DNA from: Akkermansia muciniphila | GTDB taxonomy: Bacteria; Verrucomicrobiota; Verrucomicrobiia; Verrucomicrobiales; Akkermansiaceae | Reading direction: 5' to 3' | DNA: 64,000 nt | Assembly (NCBI RefSeq): GCF_018709685.1 | Contig: NZ_JABDHQ010000013.1 | Span: forward strand, 17,960 to 81,959 | Translations under genes and position numbers: made by a program | The notes under the pieces: generated by a model | What the model was told of the DNA's origin: nothing | What the model saw: the letters and a program-made list of their open reading frames with translations, nothing else | Database searches by the model: none | Shown here: piece after piece, positions 26,500 through 35,271 of the stretch | Layout of the letters: every line of letters begins with the position of its first letter | Position numbering within the stretch: position 1 is the stretch's first letter

Positions 26500-28698
26500 T
26501 CAGATGGTGCCGTTGAGCTTTCTGCCAACCCAGAAGAGGGTAAGAAGGAGGAGAAGGAGGCCGAGCGTGTACGGGCTGCACCAGAGCAGAATGCGCGTTT
26601 CCATGGGCGGCGGCACGGGGAGGTCCTTGATTTCCTTGATGAGCTGCTGGATTTCCTCCGCCTTTACCATGCGTCCGCGCGTGATGGACGTCATTTCCTC
26701 CATCAGGGCGGTATTGACGGGCTGGCCGATTTTTTCCAGCGTTTCATTCATGGTGATGACCGGAAGCGTGACGGATTTGTCCGGTTCCGCGGAGGAGGAG
26801 GCCGTCAGCTTCCACGTGCCGGGACGGTTGATTTTAACGGAAGCGGTGAAGGAACCCCAGGTATGGTCCATGTTGTCCATCTGCACGCGGCTGACGGTGC
26901 CTTCCGGAGCAGTGACGTCCAGGAAGACCTCCCCGTCCTGGAGGGGCGCTCCCAGCTTGTCGGAGACCATGGCGGTGACCGTCAGCGTATCCCCCAGGCG
27001 CGGGCGTTCCGGGTTGGGAATCAGGCGGATTCTTTCCCCGGCGGCCATGTTGCGCTGGTAGCTCATCCAGCGGGCCACCTGGCTCCAGAAGCGGTAATGG
27101 TACTTGTCCTCCACGCCGCGCCGCCAGCGCCAGGCGGAGTCCGTCCCCATGAAGAGGACTTTGCCGTTGCCGTAGGACTGGGTGACGATGAGGGGAATGC
27201 GTCCGTAGGCATTCTTGTCCGCCGCGTGCACGGCCAGCACGGTGGTGCCTGCCTTGGGCCGTTCCACGGGGGCGTACCAGTTGAAGCCCGGCAGGTTGCG
27301 CCACACCTCCTCATTTTCACTTTCCGTGTCCGCCAGCATGGTGAGCAGGGAGCCGCGGCCCTCCGGTGTCAGGATGAGGGGGGAGGGTGCGGGCTGGGTG
27401 GTGCCTTCCGGCTTGGCGGTGAGGAAGGTGACGGGCATCAGGTCCCCCAGTTCGGATTTCAGGAGCTCCATCTGCCTGCCCTGGTAGCCGGGGAGGAAGA
27501 CGATGCCGCTGGCCTGGTTTTTAACCATGCCCTTGAGCAGGGCTGCCTGTTCACTGGTCAGCCCCTTGGGCCCCAGTCCCACGTCTCCAATGAAGATGAC
27601 GTCATACTGGGCCAGGTCTTCCATCCTGTCCGGGAATTTGAGCAGGTAGCCGGGGCCTTCCCCCATCTCCGCGATGTCCGGATGAATGAGCAGGGTGTGC
27701 ACGTCCACGCCCGGGTCACGGTACAGGGCGTTCCGGATGAAGCGGTATTCCCAGCGCGGCAGCGTATCCACCACCAGCACCTTGATGGATTCCCGCCTGC
27801 CGGCGATGCTGAAGGAGGATGCGTTGTTGTTCTGCATCCGTTCCTGGGGTTGCACGGGTAGTTTGAGTTCCAGCGTTTCCGCCCCTTCCTTTTCTATTTT
27901 CCACAGGACGGCGCTGGACACTTCCCCTTGGGCCGGGATGGTGACGGTGCGCGTGACGGTTTTTCCCGTATCCCTGGAGGTCAGGGTGAGCGTGGTCCGG
28001 GTTTCCTTGCCCAGCGTGCTTTTAATGGTGAAGGGTATCTGCACCGTCTCCCCGATGATGCCGTAAGTGGGGGCTTTCACGTCCTGAAGGGCCAGGTCCG
28101 GCAGGGGGTAGGGACTGCCGGCGGGAATGATGAAGAGGGGGATGCCCCGCGTGCGCATGCGCTGGGCCTGCGTGAGCACGGAGGCGGGGGTGTTGTGCCC
28201 GCCGTCCGTGAACATGATGACGGCCCGGAGGTTGTCCGAGGAGTGCATGGCGTCTTCCAGCGGCTGGGCCAGGTCCGTGCCGGCCATGGCGTAGTCAGCG
28301 GAGTCCGGAGGGGGAGGCGCGCCGAAGGCTGCGTTTTCCACCACATGCGTGTCTTTCAGGGATTCCGTGCTGTTGCCCTTGATAAGTTCCTGCACGTAAG
28401 CCGTGCGGGTGACGACGTGCAGGGGGGTGAGCTCCACGTCCTGCGTTTCCATGGAGCCGGAGCGGTCCTCCAGGATGGAGACCTTGGGTTTTTCCTGCGG
28501 GGCGGAGGTGATGACCCATTCCGGCTGGAAGAGCAGGAAGCAGATGCCCGCCAGAATCAGCAGGCGCAGCAGTTCCAGCTTAAAGGTGAGCGGCCGGCGG
28601 TTGCGCTTGCAGGCGGTGCGGCTCATCCACACGCCGGCGCCCATGACCAGGACGGCCAGGATAATGCTTAACGCGGTAGGTTGAAGGCTCAGGCTCAT
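26500..28698 (-). CDS. membrane protein with VWA-like and amidotransferase-like regions
   Basis: 732 residues. Two N-terminal helices (about 10-60), then an extracytoplasmic region starting with a von Willebrand A-like motif (EDRSGSM), a central part with GIVFLPGYQG and TQSYGNGKVLFMGTDSAW typical of the glutamine-amidotransferase-like fold of these proteins, and a C-terminal helix. It overlaps the next upstream gene by 4 bp (ATGA) and should be made with it. Such pairs occur near MoxR/BatA systems, thought to act in envelope protein assembly. The exact role is unknown. Confidence 0.82.
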   Translation of the reverse strand: MSLSLQPTALSIILAVLVMGAGVWMSRTACKRNRRPLTFKLELLRLLILAGICFLLFQPEWVITSAPQEKPKVSILEDRSGSMETQDVELTPLHVVTRTAYVQELIKGNSTESLKDTHVVENAAFGAPPPPDSADYAMAGTDLAQPLEDAMHSSDNLRAVIMFTDGGHNTPASVLTQAQRMRTRGIPLFIIPAGSPYPLPDLALQDVKAPTYGIIGETVQIPFTIKSTLGKETRTTLTLTSRDTGKTVTRTVTIPAQGEVSSAVLWKIEKEGAETLELKLPVQPQERMQNNNASSFSIAGRRESIKVLVVDTLPRWEYRFIRNALYRDPGVDVHTLLIHPDIAEMGEGPGYLLKFPDRMEDLAQYDVIFIGDVGLGPKGLTSEQAALLKGMVKNQASGIVFLPGYQGRQMELLKSELGDLMPVTFLTAKPEGTTQPAPSPLILTPEGRGSLLTMLADTESENEEVWRNLPGFNWYAPVERPKAGTTVLAVHAADKNAYGRIPLIVTQSYGNGKVLFMGTDSAWRWRRGVEDKYHYRFWSQVARWMSYQRNMAAGERIRLIPNPERPRLGDTLTVTAMVSDKLGAPLQDGEVFLDVTAPEGTVSRVQMDNMDHTWGSFTASVKINRPGTWKLTASSSAEPDKSVTLPVITMNETLEKIGQPVNTALMEEMTSITRGRMVKAEEIQQLIKEIKDLPVPPPMETRILLWCSPYTLGLLLLLLTLFWVGRKLNGTI

Positions 28699-30677
28699 GG
28701 GCGGGTGGCGGGGTTGGGACGTTTGGCCGTGTGCCGGGGCAGGCACAGGAAGGCTTCCAGAAGCAGGCAGGCAAGGGAGATGATGAGGAAGAGCTTCCAG
28801 GCCTCCTGCACCAGGGAGGGCGTTTCCGCCGTGCTCTGCATGGAGCTGATGGAGGCGCCCGGCAGAAGAAGGCGGACCTTCTCATCCGTAATCTGGTCCG
28901 GATTGTCTTCAGACCAGGGGCGGTTGACGGCGTAGGTCTGCGCCCCCAGGCGGTACACGCCCGCCGTATCCGCCGGAGAGCCGGAGGGGTGGGAGCCCTG
29001 GGCATTGTCCATGCGCACGGGGGTATCCGTGGCGGATTGCGGCAGGGCCGGATCGTTCACCCGGAGAGAGATGGCCGTGGAGAAGCGTTCCGCCCCCCGG
29101 TCCGCCATGCGCTGGAGCAGGGGGAGCAGCAGGTGGCCGTCCGCCAGGTTGGACCAGGAGTATCTGGGGAGGGTTCCCAGGAACAGGGCGGAGCCCGTTC
29201 CGTGCCGGACCTGGGCAACGGCGCAGGTGCCGTCGTCCCAGGAGGCCAGGGTGCGGTATTTGCCCAGCAGGGGCTTGCGGCGCACGGCGCGGAGCCTGTT
29301 GGCGGGGATGGCCGCCTGGCCGGAGCCGTCCCGCAGGAAGCCGCGTTCGCGGTCCCACGTTTCCAGGCGGTAATATTCCTCCGGAGGTGCCGTTTCCATT
29401 GCGCCCCAGGAGACGCCCAGGAACGGATGGCGCATGCCGTGGGCCGTGTCATCCGGAAGGAAGAGGACGAGGCCTCCTTCTTCAATGAAGGCCCGGAGTT
29501 TTTCTTCCATTTCCGCGCGCGGCGGCGGTCCGTACCAGACGACCATGGATTGGGAGGCCAGCTTGGTCTGCGCCGCCCGCGTGCTGCCGGGCGTGGTGGC
29601 TTTCCTGTTGGGCAGGCCGGGAGGGGCGGACATCAGGGAGAGGGTTTTCCCCACTTCCCCGGCGGGGCCGCAGACCAGGATGTTGGCCAGGGGCCTGGGG
29701 GCGAAGGTGAAGAAGGAGAGGTCATCCCGGGTGAAATCGTCATGGGGCAGGGAGACGAAGCCGAAACCGGATTCCTTGCCCTGCGGCAGCGGTATTTCCT
29801 TTCTGATGGTGGTGGTTTCCCCGGCCAGCTGGAGCGTGGCGGAGGCGGCGGCATTGTCCACGGAAAGGTGCACCGGTACGTTCTCCGGCTGGTTGGGGTT
29901 GAACCCCTGGCGCAGGACTTCCAGGTCCAGCACCAGCCTGCCGTTGTTCACCTGGGCCTGCCGTACCCGGATGCCCCGGTTGCTTTCCGGCCTGTCCCGG
30001 AGGGCCATGATGCGGATGGCCGGAGGAATGGCCAGGGCGTCCAGACGCTGGCGCACGCTGGACCAGAGGGGGGAGTCCGGCTTCCAGGAGGAGGCCTGCA
30101 TGTCTGAGGCGATCCAGATTTCCGTCTTTCCAGAACCGGATTCCTCCAGGTAGGGGATGGCTTTTTGAAGCAGGGCCGGGATGTCCGCGCCGCCGTCCGT
30201 GGTCTTGCTCACGGTCAGGTCCGCCAGGGCTTCCGGAGCCGGAATCTGGGTAACGGCTGCGGTGGTGGAGTCAAGCAGGGAGAGGCGGCAGCGGCCCAGT
30301 TGCGCAAAGGTGGATTCCACCAGGGGCGGGATGGCGTCCCGCAGGGAATTGGTCTTGTCCGGACGCGCATCCATGGAGGCGGAGCGGTCCAGAACCAGGA
30401 GGACTTCATTCAGCCCGGAGCTTCCCCAGCCGAAGAAGCTGCTGAGCAGGGGCCGCGCGAAGGCCGTCACCAGGGCCGCCACGGCCAGGACGCGCAGAGC
30501 CAGAATCAGGTAATGCAGCAGTTTCTTTGTTCCGCGGGTTTCCCTGGCCGCGCGGAGCAGGAATTCCATGGCCGCCCAATGGACGGACCGGTGCCGCCAC
30601 CGGTTGACCAGGTGGATGATGATGGGAATGGAGGCTGCGAAGAGAGCCCAGAGCAGCCAGGGAGAGGTGAAGGACAT
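28695..30677 (-). CDS. BatA/VWA-domain membrane protein
   Basis: 660 residues. The N-terminus (FTSPWLLWALFAASIPIIIHL) is the BatA N-terminal domain, followed by a helix and a VWA domain with the metal-site motif VLDRSASMD. The C-terminus has another helix (LFLIISLACLLLEAFLCL). It is the first gene of a coupled pair. The MoxR ATPase and DUF58 protein that usually accompany BatA proteins are not present here. Confidence 0.87.
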   Translation of the reverse strand: MSFTSPWLLWALFAASIPIIIHLVNRWRHRSVHWAAMEFLLRAARETRGTKKLLHYLILALRVLAVAALVTAFARPLLSSFFGWGSSGLNEVLLVLDRSASMDARPDKTNSLRDAIPPLVESTFAQLGRCRLSLLDSTTAAVTQIPAPEALADLTVSKTTDGGADIPALLQKAIPYLEESGSGKTEIWIASDMQASSWKPDSPLWSSVRQRLDALAIPPAIRIMALRDRPESNRGIRVRQAQVNNGRLVLDLEVLRQGFNPNQPENVPVHLSVDNAAASATLQLAGETTTIRKEIPLPQGKESGFGFVSLPHDDFTRDDLSFFTFAPRPLANILVCGPAGEVGKTLSLMSAPPGLPNRKATTPGSTRAAQTKLASQSMVVWYGPPPRAEMEEKLRAFIEEGGLVLFLPDDTAHGMRHPFLGVSWGAMETAPPEEYYRLETWDRERGFLRDGSGQAAIPANRLRAVRRKPLLGKYRTLASWDDGTCAVAQVRHGTGSALFLGTLPRYSWSNLADGHLLLPLLQRMADRGAERFSTAISLRVNDPALPQSATDTPVRMDNAQGSHPSGSPADTAGVYRLGAQTYAVNRPWSEDNPDQITDEKVRLLLPGASISSMQSTAETPSLVQEAWKLFLIISLACLLLEAFLCLPRHTAKRPNPATRP

Positions 30678-30714
30678 GGGAGGGTAGGGGTAGTTGGGTA
30701 TTCAGGCCTGCTGG

Positions 30715-31659
30715 TCAGGTGGAAGGCGGGCCGGGCAGCAGCTGGCGGAGGATATGCAGGGTCATTTCTCCTGTGTTTCTGAAAGATTTTTCTCCCAGAA
30801 TGCCCATGTTATCCTTGGACGTGTGCCACCAGTTGCCGTCCTCAAAATCGTCAATGAGGTTCAGGGTGTCCATGCCGCGCTCCATGAAGGGGACGTGGTC
30901 ATCCAGAATGGCGTAGCCGGATATCCCCCATTCCTCCGGTGAATAGCCCAGTTCACGGATGGCGCGGGAATAAACCTGGTACATGGACTGGGGCGTCATG
31001 GCCGGAATGCGTATCTTTTTTCCCTGGCGTCCCACCATGTCCAGGTTGAGCTGCCACCGTGGCAGCGGCGGCTGAAGGGCGGCGGCGTAATGCTTGGAGC
31101 CGTACAGGCCGTCCTCATTGTCCATGTGCTTGGCAAAGCTTTCTTCCCCGTCAAAAAACACCAGTTCCATTTCCCTGGCGCGGGCGGGTTCCCCGGACAG
31201 GATGCGGGCCGTCTCCAGGATGGCAGCGGCTCCGGAAGCTCCGTCATTGGCTCCCGTGAACCCGGGGATGTCCGGCTTGGTATCAATATGGCAGGTCAGC
31301 AAGCCCTGCACGGGGGCCCGGAAATCCGGTTCCGCGCCAAAGCGCGCCCGCAGGTTGGTGAACCGGATGCGGCCCCTGGGCGTTTCCTCCTCAAAGGATT
31401 GTTCCCGGCACGTCCATCCGTGTCTGGCCAGTTCCCCTTTCAGGTACTCCAATTGGCTGCGGTAGCCGGGTGAGCCGGCGCTCCTGTCTCCCATTTCCGT
31501 TATCCGGGCGGCATGGAACATGGCGTTCCCGCCGTTGAAATGGTCCGTCTCCTGAAGCTGGGCGGGAATGGTTTCCGCATCGGCAGGGAGCGTTTCCACG
31601 GGTTTTCCGCACTGCGTCAGCAGGGCCGTGAGCAGAATAAGTCCGATGCGGAGCGTCAT
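30715..31659 (-). CDS. M28-family lipoprotein resembling glutaminyl-peptide cyclotransferase
   Basis: 314 residues with lipobox LLTQC. Zinc-binding and active-site residues of M28/glutaminyl cyclases are visible in order: CHIDTKPD, GANDGASG, FFDGEES, DGLYGSKH, LNLDMVG, DDHVPF and WHTSKDN. The DGLYGSKH, DDHVPF and WHT combination is especially close to animal QPCT-type glutaminyl cyclases, which convert N-terminal Gln to pyroglutamate. An aminopeptidase activity is the alternative. ATG 31659 gives the signal peptide; the open frame extends upstream into parB, which is not meaningful. It follows parB by 25 bp. Confidence 0.85.
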   Translation of the reverse strand: MTLRIGLILLTALLTQCGKPVETLPADAETIPAQLQETDHFNGGNAMFHAARITEMGDRSAGSPGYRSQLEYLKGELARHGWTCREQSFEEETPRGRIRFTNLRARFGAEPDFRAPVQGLLTCHIDTKPDIPGFTGANDGASGAAAILETARILSGEPARAREMELVFFDGEESFAKHMDNEDGLYGSKHYAAALQPPLPRWQLNLDMVGRQGKKIRIPAMTPQSMYQVYSRAIRELGYSPEEWGISGYAILDDHVPFMERGMDTLNLIDDFEDGNWWHTSKDNMGILGEKSFRNTGEMTLHILRQLLPGPPST

Positions 31660-31684
31660 GGAAGAGAAACGGGGTGGAAGGTTT

Positions 31685-32569
31685 TTACTTGGAATCAGAC
31701 CATTCATCCTGTCCCAGGAGTTCAAGGATGCGGATAAAATCGGCCTTGCTGGAAAAGGTAATCTCAATGGAGCCCTTGGACCCCTGTCCTGAGATGTTGA
31801 CGGGCGTGCCGAACTGTTTGGCGAGCACGCTGGAAATCTTCTTGTACTGCGGGGAGGAAGGCTTTCTGGCCGGGGCAGGTTCCGGAGGGTTGAGAATCTT
31901 CTGGATGGCCTTTTCCGTCTGGCGGACGGTGTACCCCTTGTTGACGATGTCGCGCCCGAGCTGGATCTGCTGGTCCCCGTTCCTGAGGGAAAGCAGGACT
32001 TTGGCGTGTCCCACACTGATGAAGGCGTTCCCCAGCATGTCCTGAACCGCCTGGGGCAGGTCAAGCAGGCGCATGCTGTTGGCTACGGAGGCGCGGGATT
32101 TGCCCACGCGCTTGGCAATGTCCCCCTGCTTCATGCGGAATTCCGTTTTCAGGCGCATGTAGCCGGAGGCCTCTTCCAGCGGGCTCAGGTTTTCACGCTG
32201 GAGGTTTTCAATCAGCGCCAGTTCCAGTACATCCTTGTCGGAAGCTTCCCGGATGATGGCGGGCACGGTGGAAAGGCCCAGGATGCCGGACGCGCGCCAG
32301 CGCCTTTCCCCGGCGATCAGTTCATACTTGCCGCTCTCCGTTTTCCGGACGATCAGCGGCTGGATGATGCCGTGTTCCTTGATGGAATCCACCAGTTCCG
32401 CCAGTTGTTCCGGAGTAAAGATGGCGCGGGGCTGGAGGGAACTGGGGATGATGGAAGCGTGGGATAATTGATGCACAACGTCTCCCGCCTGGGGAGCCGC
32501 CAAGGATTCACGAGACAGATTTTGATTGATAAGGGCGTCAAAGCCTTTCCCCAGAGCCGGTTTTGCCAT
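31685..32569 (-). CDS. parB: chromosome partitioning protein ParB
   Basis: 294 residues. The N-terminal CTPase region carries GERRWRAS and ENLQREN, followed by a helix-turn-helix (KQGDIAKRVGKSRASVANSMRLL) and a C-terminal dimerisation region. It binds parS sites near the origin and loads SMC. parA is not adjacent and no parS-like palindrome was seen in the window. ATG 32569 (MAKPALGKGFDALI) matches the usual ParB N-terminus; the longer frame starts inside the promoter. Confidence 0.95.
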   Translation of the reverse strand: MAKPALGKGFDALINQNLSRESLAAPQAGDVVHQLSHASIIPSSLQPRAIFTPEQLAELVDSIKEHGIIQPLIVRKTESGKYELIAGERRWRASGILGLSTVPAIIREASDKDVLELALIENLQRENLSPLEEASGYMRLKTEFRMKQGDIAKRVGKSRASVANSMRLLDLPQAVQDMLGNAFISVGHAKVLLSLRNGDQQIQLGRDIVNKGYTVRQTEKAIQKILNPPEPAPARKPSSPQYKKISSVLAKQFGTPVNISGQGSKGSIEITFSSKADFIRILELLGQDEWSDSK

Positions 32570-32579
32570 AGCAGAGAAG

Positions 32580-32608
32580 AAACTAGCATGAACCTGCTCC
32601 GTTTTCAA
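32580..32608 (-). promoter_or_regulatory. promoter of parB, near-leaderless
   Basis: Minus-strand TTGAAA (32608-32603), 17 bp, TAGTTT (32585-32580), 10 nt from the ATG. Confidence 0.5.
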
Positions 32609-32860
32609 CAGGGTATTTGTTATCTGAAGCGGAAATTCCCGCCCTCCCGCCCGGTTGGCGGTGCGGTGCGTGCGGCGGTGTTCCGTGTCCGGAAGACGGT
32701 TCTCAAAAAGCGCCGCGTCAGCTTCCTTTCCGGTGGTTCAAGGGCGGGCTGCTTTGTTTTCCTTTCCCATGGACGCGTCAGGCGTGTTGCCGCGCCCCCT
32801 GCGGGCGGTTCAAAGATGGGCTTGCCCTGAAAGGTTCTGCGCGCAGGCCCTCCCAGGACA

Positions 32861-32953
32861 ATGAACCAACAAATGAACAAGATGAACAGTAATAACCAGT
32901 TTAACGGCGTGGGGGGCTTTCCCCACCAACCCTCCACCCCTGTTGTCCAATGA
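32861..32953 (+). CDS. 30-codon peptide coupled to the next gene
   Basis: Starts MNQQMNKMNSNNQF and ends PSTPVVQ; rich in Asn and Gln. Its TGA overlaps the ATG of the 108-residue gene by 4 bp (ATGA), the coupling seen elsewhere in the window. About 290 bp upstream to parB hold nothing convincing. No homology is recognised and it may be only a leader peptide or chance. Confidence 0.4.
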   Translation: MNQQMNKMNSNNQFNGVGGFPHQPSTPVVQ

Positions 32954-33276
32954 AACTCAACCTGACGGAAGAACAGAAGAAGGCCGCCCTGGAGGCGGGG
33001 AAGCAGGGCATGAAGGATGCCTATGAGAAAAGCAAAACCAGAACCGGCCTGAAATGGTGGGAACGCCTCCTGTGGGTGGTCCTGGCGGGAGCGGTTTATG
33101 CGGCTGCGGCCCTGCTGGGCGGCTGCGGGCATACCGTTGACGTGACGGCGCAGCGGACGGAAATCTGCAAGGACGGCTCCTGCCTGGTGCTGGAGCCGGG
33201 CCGCCTCTCCTACTCCCAGGCTCAGCCGGAAGCGGACATGCCGCCCGTTATTCAGAGAATCCGGAAGAACAAGTGA
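32950..33276 (+). CDS. small membrane protein, phage-like block
   Basis: 108 residues. A Lys/Glu-rich cytoplasmic N-terminus (about 1-38) is followed by one membrane segment (WERLLWVVLAGAVYAAAALLGGCG) and a short outer part with two Cys (EICKDGSCLV). The layout is like phage lysis-accessory or spanin-type proteins, and a lysozyme-type gene lies 0.5 kb away. The function is not established. Confidence 0.5.
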   Translation: MKLNLTEEQKKAALEAGKQGMKDAYEKSKTRTGLKWWERLLWVVLAGAVYAAAALLGGCGHTVDVTAQRTEICKDGSCLVLEPGRLSYSQAQPEADMPPVIQRIRKNK

Positions 33277-33313
33277 TTCCGGTCTGTCCGGTCCTGCGGG
33301 AAAGGAGTATGGA

Positions 33314-33709
33314 ATGAACGCTTTATCAGCCGCCGTCCGCTACTACCTGGCCGCGGGCAGGTGCGCGGAGGAGATGGAGGAAGACGGACTCCATCAGGAC
33401 GTATGCGTCCTTACTCCGCAGCTTGTCCTGATGGCGCGCCGGGTGGACTCCCGCGCCCCCTTTTGCCGGATTGTTGACGTCCGCTGCCGGTTCAGGCCGG
33501 AACGGTGTGACGCCTGGCACCTCCATTTTCTGGCCGGGGAGGTGAGGAACCTGCTAGCTTATGAACGGGAGATTCTCTCCCTGCCGTGGATTCTGACCCA
33601 GCATGGCAAGCGCGGGGACGGCCGCCTGGCGAAGCTGCCTTCCGCCCGGTTCTGCCGCCTGCTGGCGGCGTCTGCGGAGGGGAAGACGGTTTCCCCGCCA
33701 TGTGGATAA
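33314..33709 (+). CDS. hypothetical protein, phage-like block
   Basis: 131 residues, soluble, Arg/Leu-rich, with several Cys. No domain is recognised. It starts 37 bp after the small membrane protein gene and is followed by a bidirectional terminator, so these genes form one short transcription unit. Confidence 0.5.
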   Translation: MNALSAAVRYYLAAGRCAEEMEEDGLHQDVCVLTPQLVLMARRVDSRAPFCRIVDVRCRFRPERCDAWHLHFLAGEVRNLLAYEREILSLPWILTQHGKRGDGRLAKLPSARFCRLLAASAEGKTVSPPCG

Positions 33710-33712
33710 AAC

Positions 33713-33749
33713 AAAAGCGTCCATGCGTATTCCCCGCATGGACGCTTTT
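33713..33749. terminator. bidirectional terminator between converging genes
   Basis: AAAAGCGTCCATGCG pairs perfectly with CGCATGGACGCTTTT (15 bp) around TATTCCC. It ends the rightward gene at 33709 and the leftward lysozyme gene at 33765. Confidence 0.92.
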
Positions 33750-33764
33750 TCTTGGGAAGTTCTC

Positions 33765-34346
33765 CTAGACCAGGGAGCGGGCGAACTGGTAGGCGGCTTC
33801 ACTGCGGTTCAGCCATCCCTTTCCGAAGATGGGGAACTGCTTGCAGGAACGGTAAAACGCCTTGCGCTGCTCGTTGAGGCTGGCGATGAATTCCGCCTCT
33901 CCGGACCGGGCAAGAACGGCCTGCAATGTCTGCCGGGTCTGTTTTCCGGGAATGCCGTCTACCGTGAGGGAGGCCCCGTGGTCGTTAAGGGCGCGTTGAA
34001 GGATTTTTCCGGTATTCCTGCTGCCGGAATTGAAGTAATGGTCGCGCAGGATGAATTCCGTGGCCGGATGGGCGTCAGAGCCAATCCAGGAGCGTACGGC
34101 GGAGGTGTTGTCCAGCACGTATTGCAGGCATCCTTCCCAGGCTTCTTTCTGTTTTCCAGCGTCAAGCAGGTCTTTCAGGCGGCTGAATACGGCGGGTTCA
34201 ATGCCGTCGCAAATGCCGCAAATCTCCCGTTTGCCGCCCTTGTCGGCGGCAGGAAGGGGGGAAACGCGCAGGGAGTCCGATCCGGTTACGCGGGCATCTT
34301 CAAAGCGGAGAATAGTCTCAGCCATGCTTTGTTCTATAGCATTCAT
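33765..34346 (-). CDS. GH108-type lysozyme / endolysin-like protein
   Basis: About 193 residues. ILRFEDARV near the start, PAADKGGKREICGICD, FILRDHYFNSG and ILQRALND, then VDGIPGKQTRQTL and FGKGWLNR follow the plan of GH108 N-acetylmuramidases with their C-terminal peptidoglycan-binding-3 domain (phage and secretion-associated muramidases). The likely catalytic Glu is in RFED. ATG 34346 is preferred over a TTG 12 codons upstream; 34325 is also possible. Together with the nearby tail-fibre-like gene it suggests phage ancestry. Confidence 0.7.
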   Translation of the reverse strand: MNAIEQSMAETILRFEDARVTGSDSLRVSPLPAADKGGKREICGICDGIEPAVFSRLKDLLDAGKQKEAWEGCLQYVLDNTSAVRSWIGSDAHPATEFILRDHYFNSGSRNTGKILQRALNDHGASLTVDGIPGKQTRQTLQAVLARSGEAEFIASLNEQRKAFYRSCKQFPIFGKGWLNRSEAAYQFARSLV

Positions 34347-35048
34347 TGATTCAATGGTGGATGGTATCTCTTGGAACTGCAATCAGTGCATGTTCAAGAG
34401 GGGAAACGGCTTTCTGACGGGTCCGTTGTTGTCCCCGGCGTCCGCGCGCGGACAGGTCGGCTTTGCCGGAAGCAGGGGGCATGCGTCTGTTCCGGACCGT
34501 ATCCGGTGCTTTCCCTTGCGGTTCTCATTCCGTTCCCCTCGGCAGGAGATTGGAATCATGGGCGGTAAAAATCACCACGCCGGAAATTTGCAGGAACCCG
34601 TGAATGCGTGGATTGATTCCATTTTCCGGCGAAGGGGAGGAGGTTTGAAAACAGGGAGAGGGGAGTACATGGAATGATGTGCCGCATCCGTTCCCGGATA
34701 TCCCGCCTGTCTGTTTTTCCATGGAAAGGATGCGGGAAATTTCTCACGAATTTTCACGGTGTGAGAGTCCATGGCATTAAGTGATTTTTCCCGTGCGGGG
34801 GAATTATTTGGCCCGTGGAGGAAGATTAAGCCTTGCGTCCTGCCGGAAATGATGTAACTGTTAATGAACTTTACGTTAGGATACTTCGCCTCTCGGCCTT
34901 CGGGCCGGGGGGCTTTTTTAGCGCCTGGTTCCCCGGGCATGGGAGTTATTCCGCCGGGAATGAAGGAAAAAGATTCCTGCATCCCTCGTCCCGCGCAGCC
35001 GACAATTTAAGTCCCGACGTTTCACACAGGATGATATTTACCAGGAAA
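34347..35048. other. 700-bp region without a supported gene
   Basis: Lies between the lysozyme gene and the broken tail-fibre gene. Short frames exist on both strands but none has recognisable domains or a good start. It contains one strong hairpin terminator at 34888-34919. Confidence 0.5.
34888..34919 (+). terminator. UUCG-tetraloop terminator with no obvious upstream gene
   Basis: GCCTCTCGGCC pairs with GGCCGGGGGGC around TTCG, followed by TTTTTT. Its direction is rightward, but no coding gene precedes it on the plus strand within 1 kb. Confidence 0.85.
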
Positions 35049-35271
35049 ATGAAGAAACTTTCAATTAAGTGGCATCATGCATTGCCGTTTTATCCGACGA
35101 ATGGAAAGCGCTTCAAGTCTGGGCGCGGCTGAAACAAGTCATCGTCAACCCACACCCGGAGGAAGGGGAAGTATTCCCGGAATCTAGGGATGCGGTTGCG
35201 TTGACCGTAGAAGCAGTCAATGCCGGGGAGGGCGCAGGTTTTTCATCAGTCAGGATGATTCGGAGTTCACG
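35049..35271 (+). pseudogene. frameshifted 5' part of the tail-fibre-like gene
   Basis: Frame 2 encodes a plausible protein segment (LSDEWKALQVWARLK, then VFPESRDAVALTVEAV, then NAGEGAG). Adding one T to the five-T run at about 35241-35245 joins it to FFISQDDSEFTMVDG, in frame with the large gene to the right. An ATG at 35049 (MKKLSIKW) is in a third frame and would join after a second indel near 35115. The 5' end of the gene therefore looks decayed. Confidence 0.5.

Noticed and set aside
31685..32569. parS site near parB
   Set aside because: No sequence resembling the 16-bp TGTTTCACGTGAAACA palindrome was seen in the window.
32570..32860. Overlapping short frames between parB and the small phage-like genes
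   Set aside because: Several frames are open at once, Arg/Gly-rich, with no start signals or domains.
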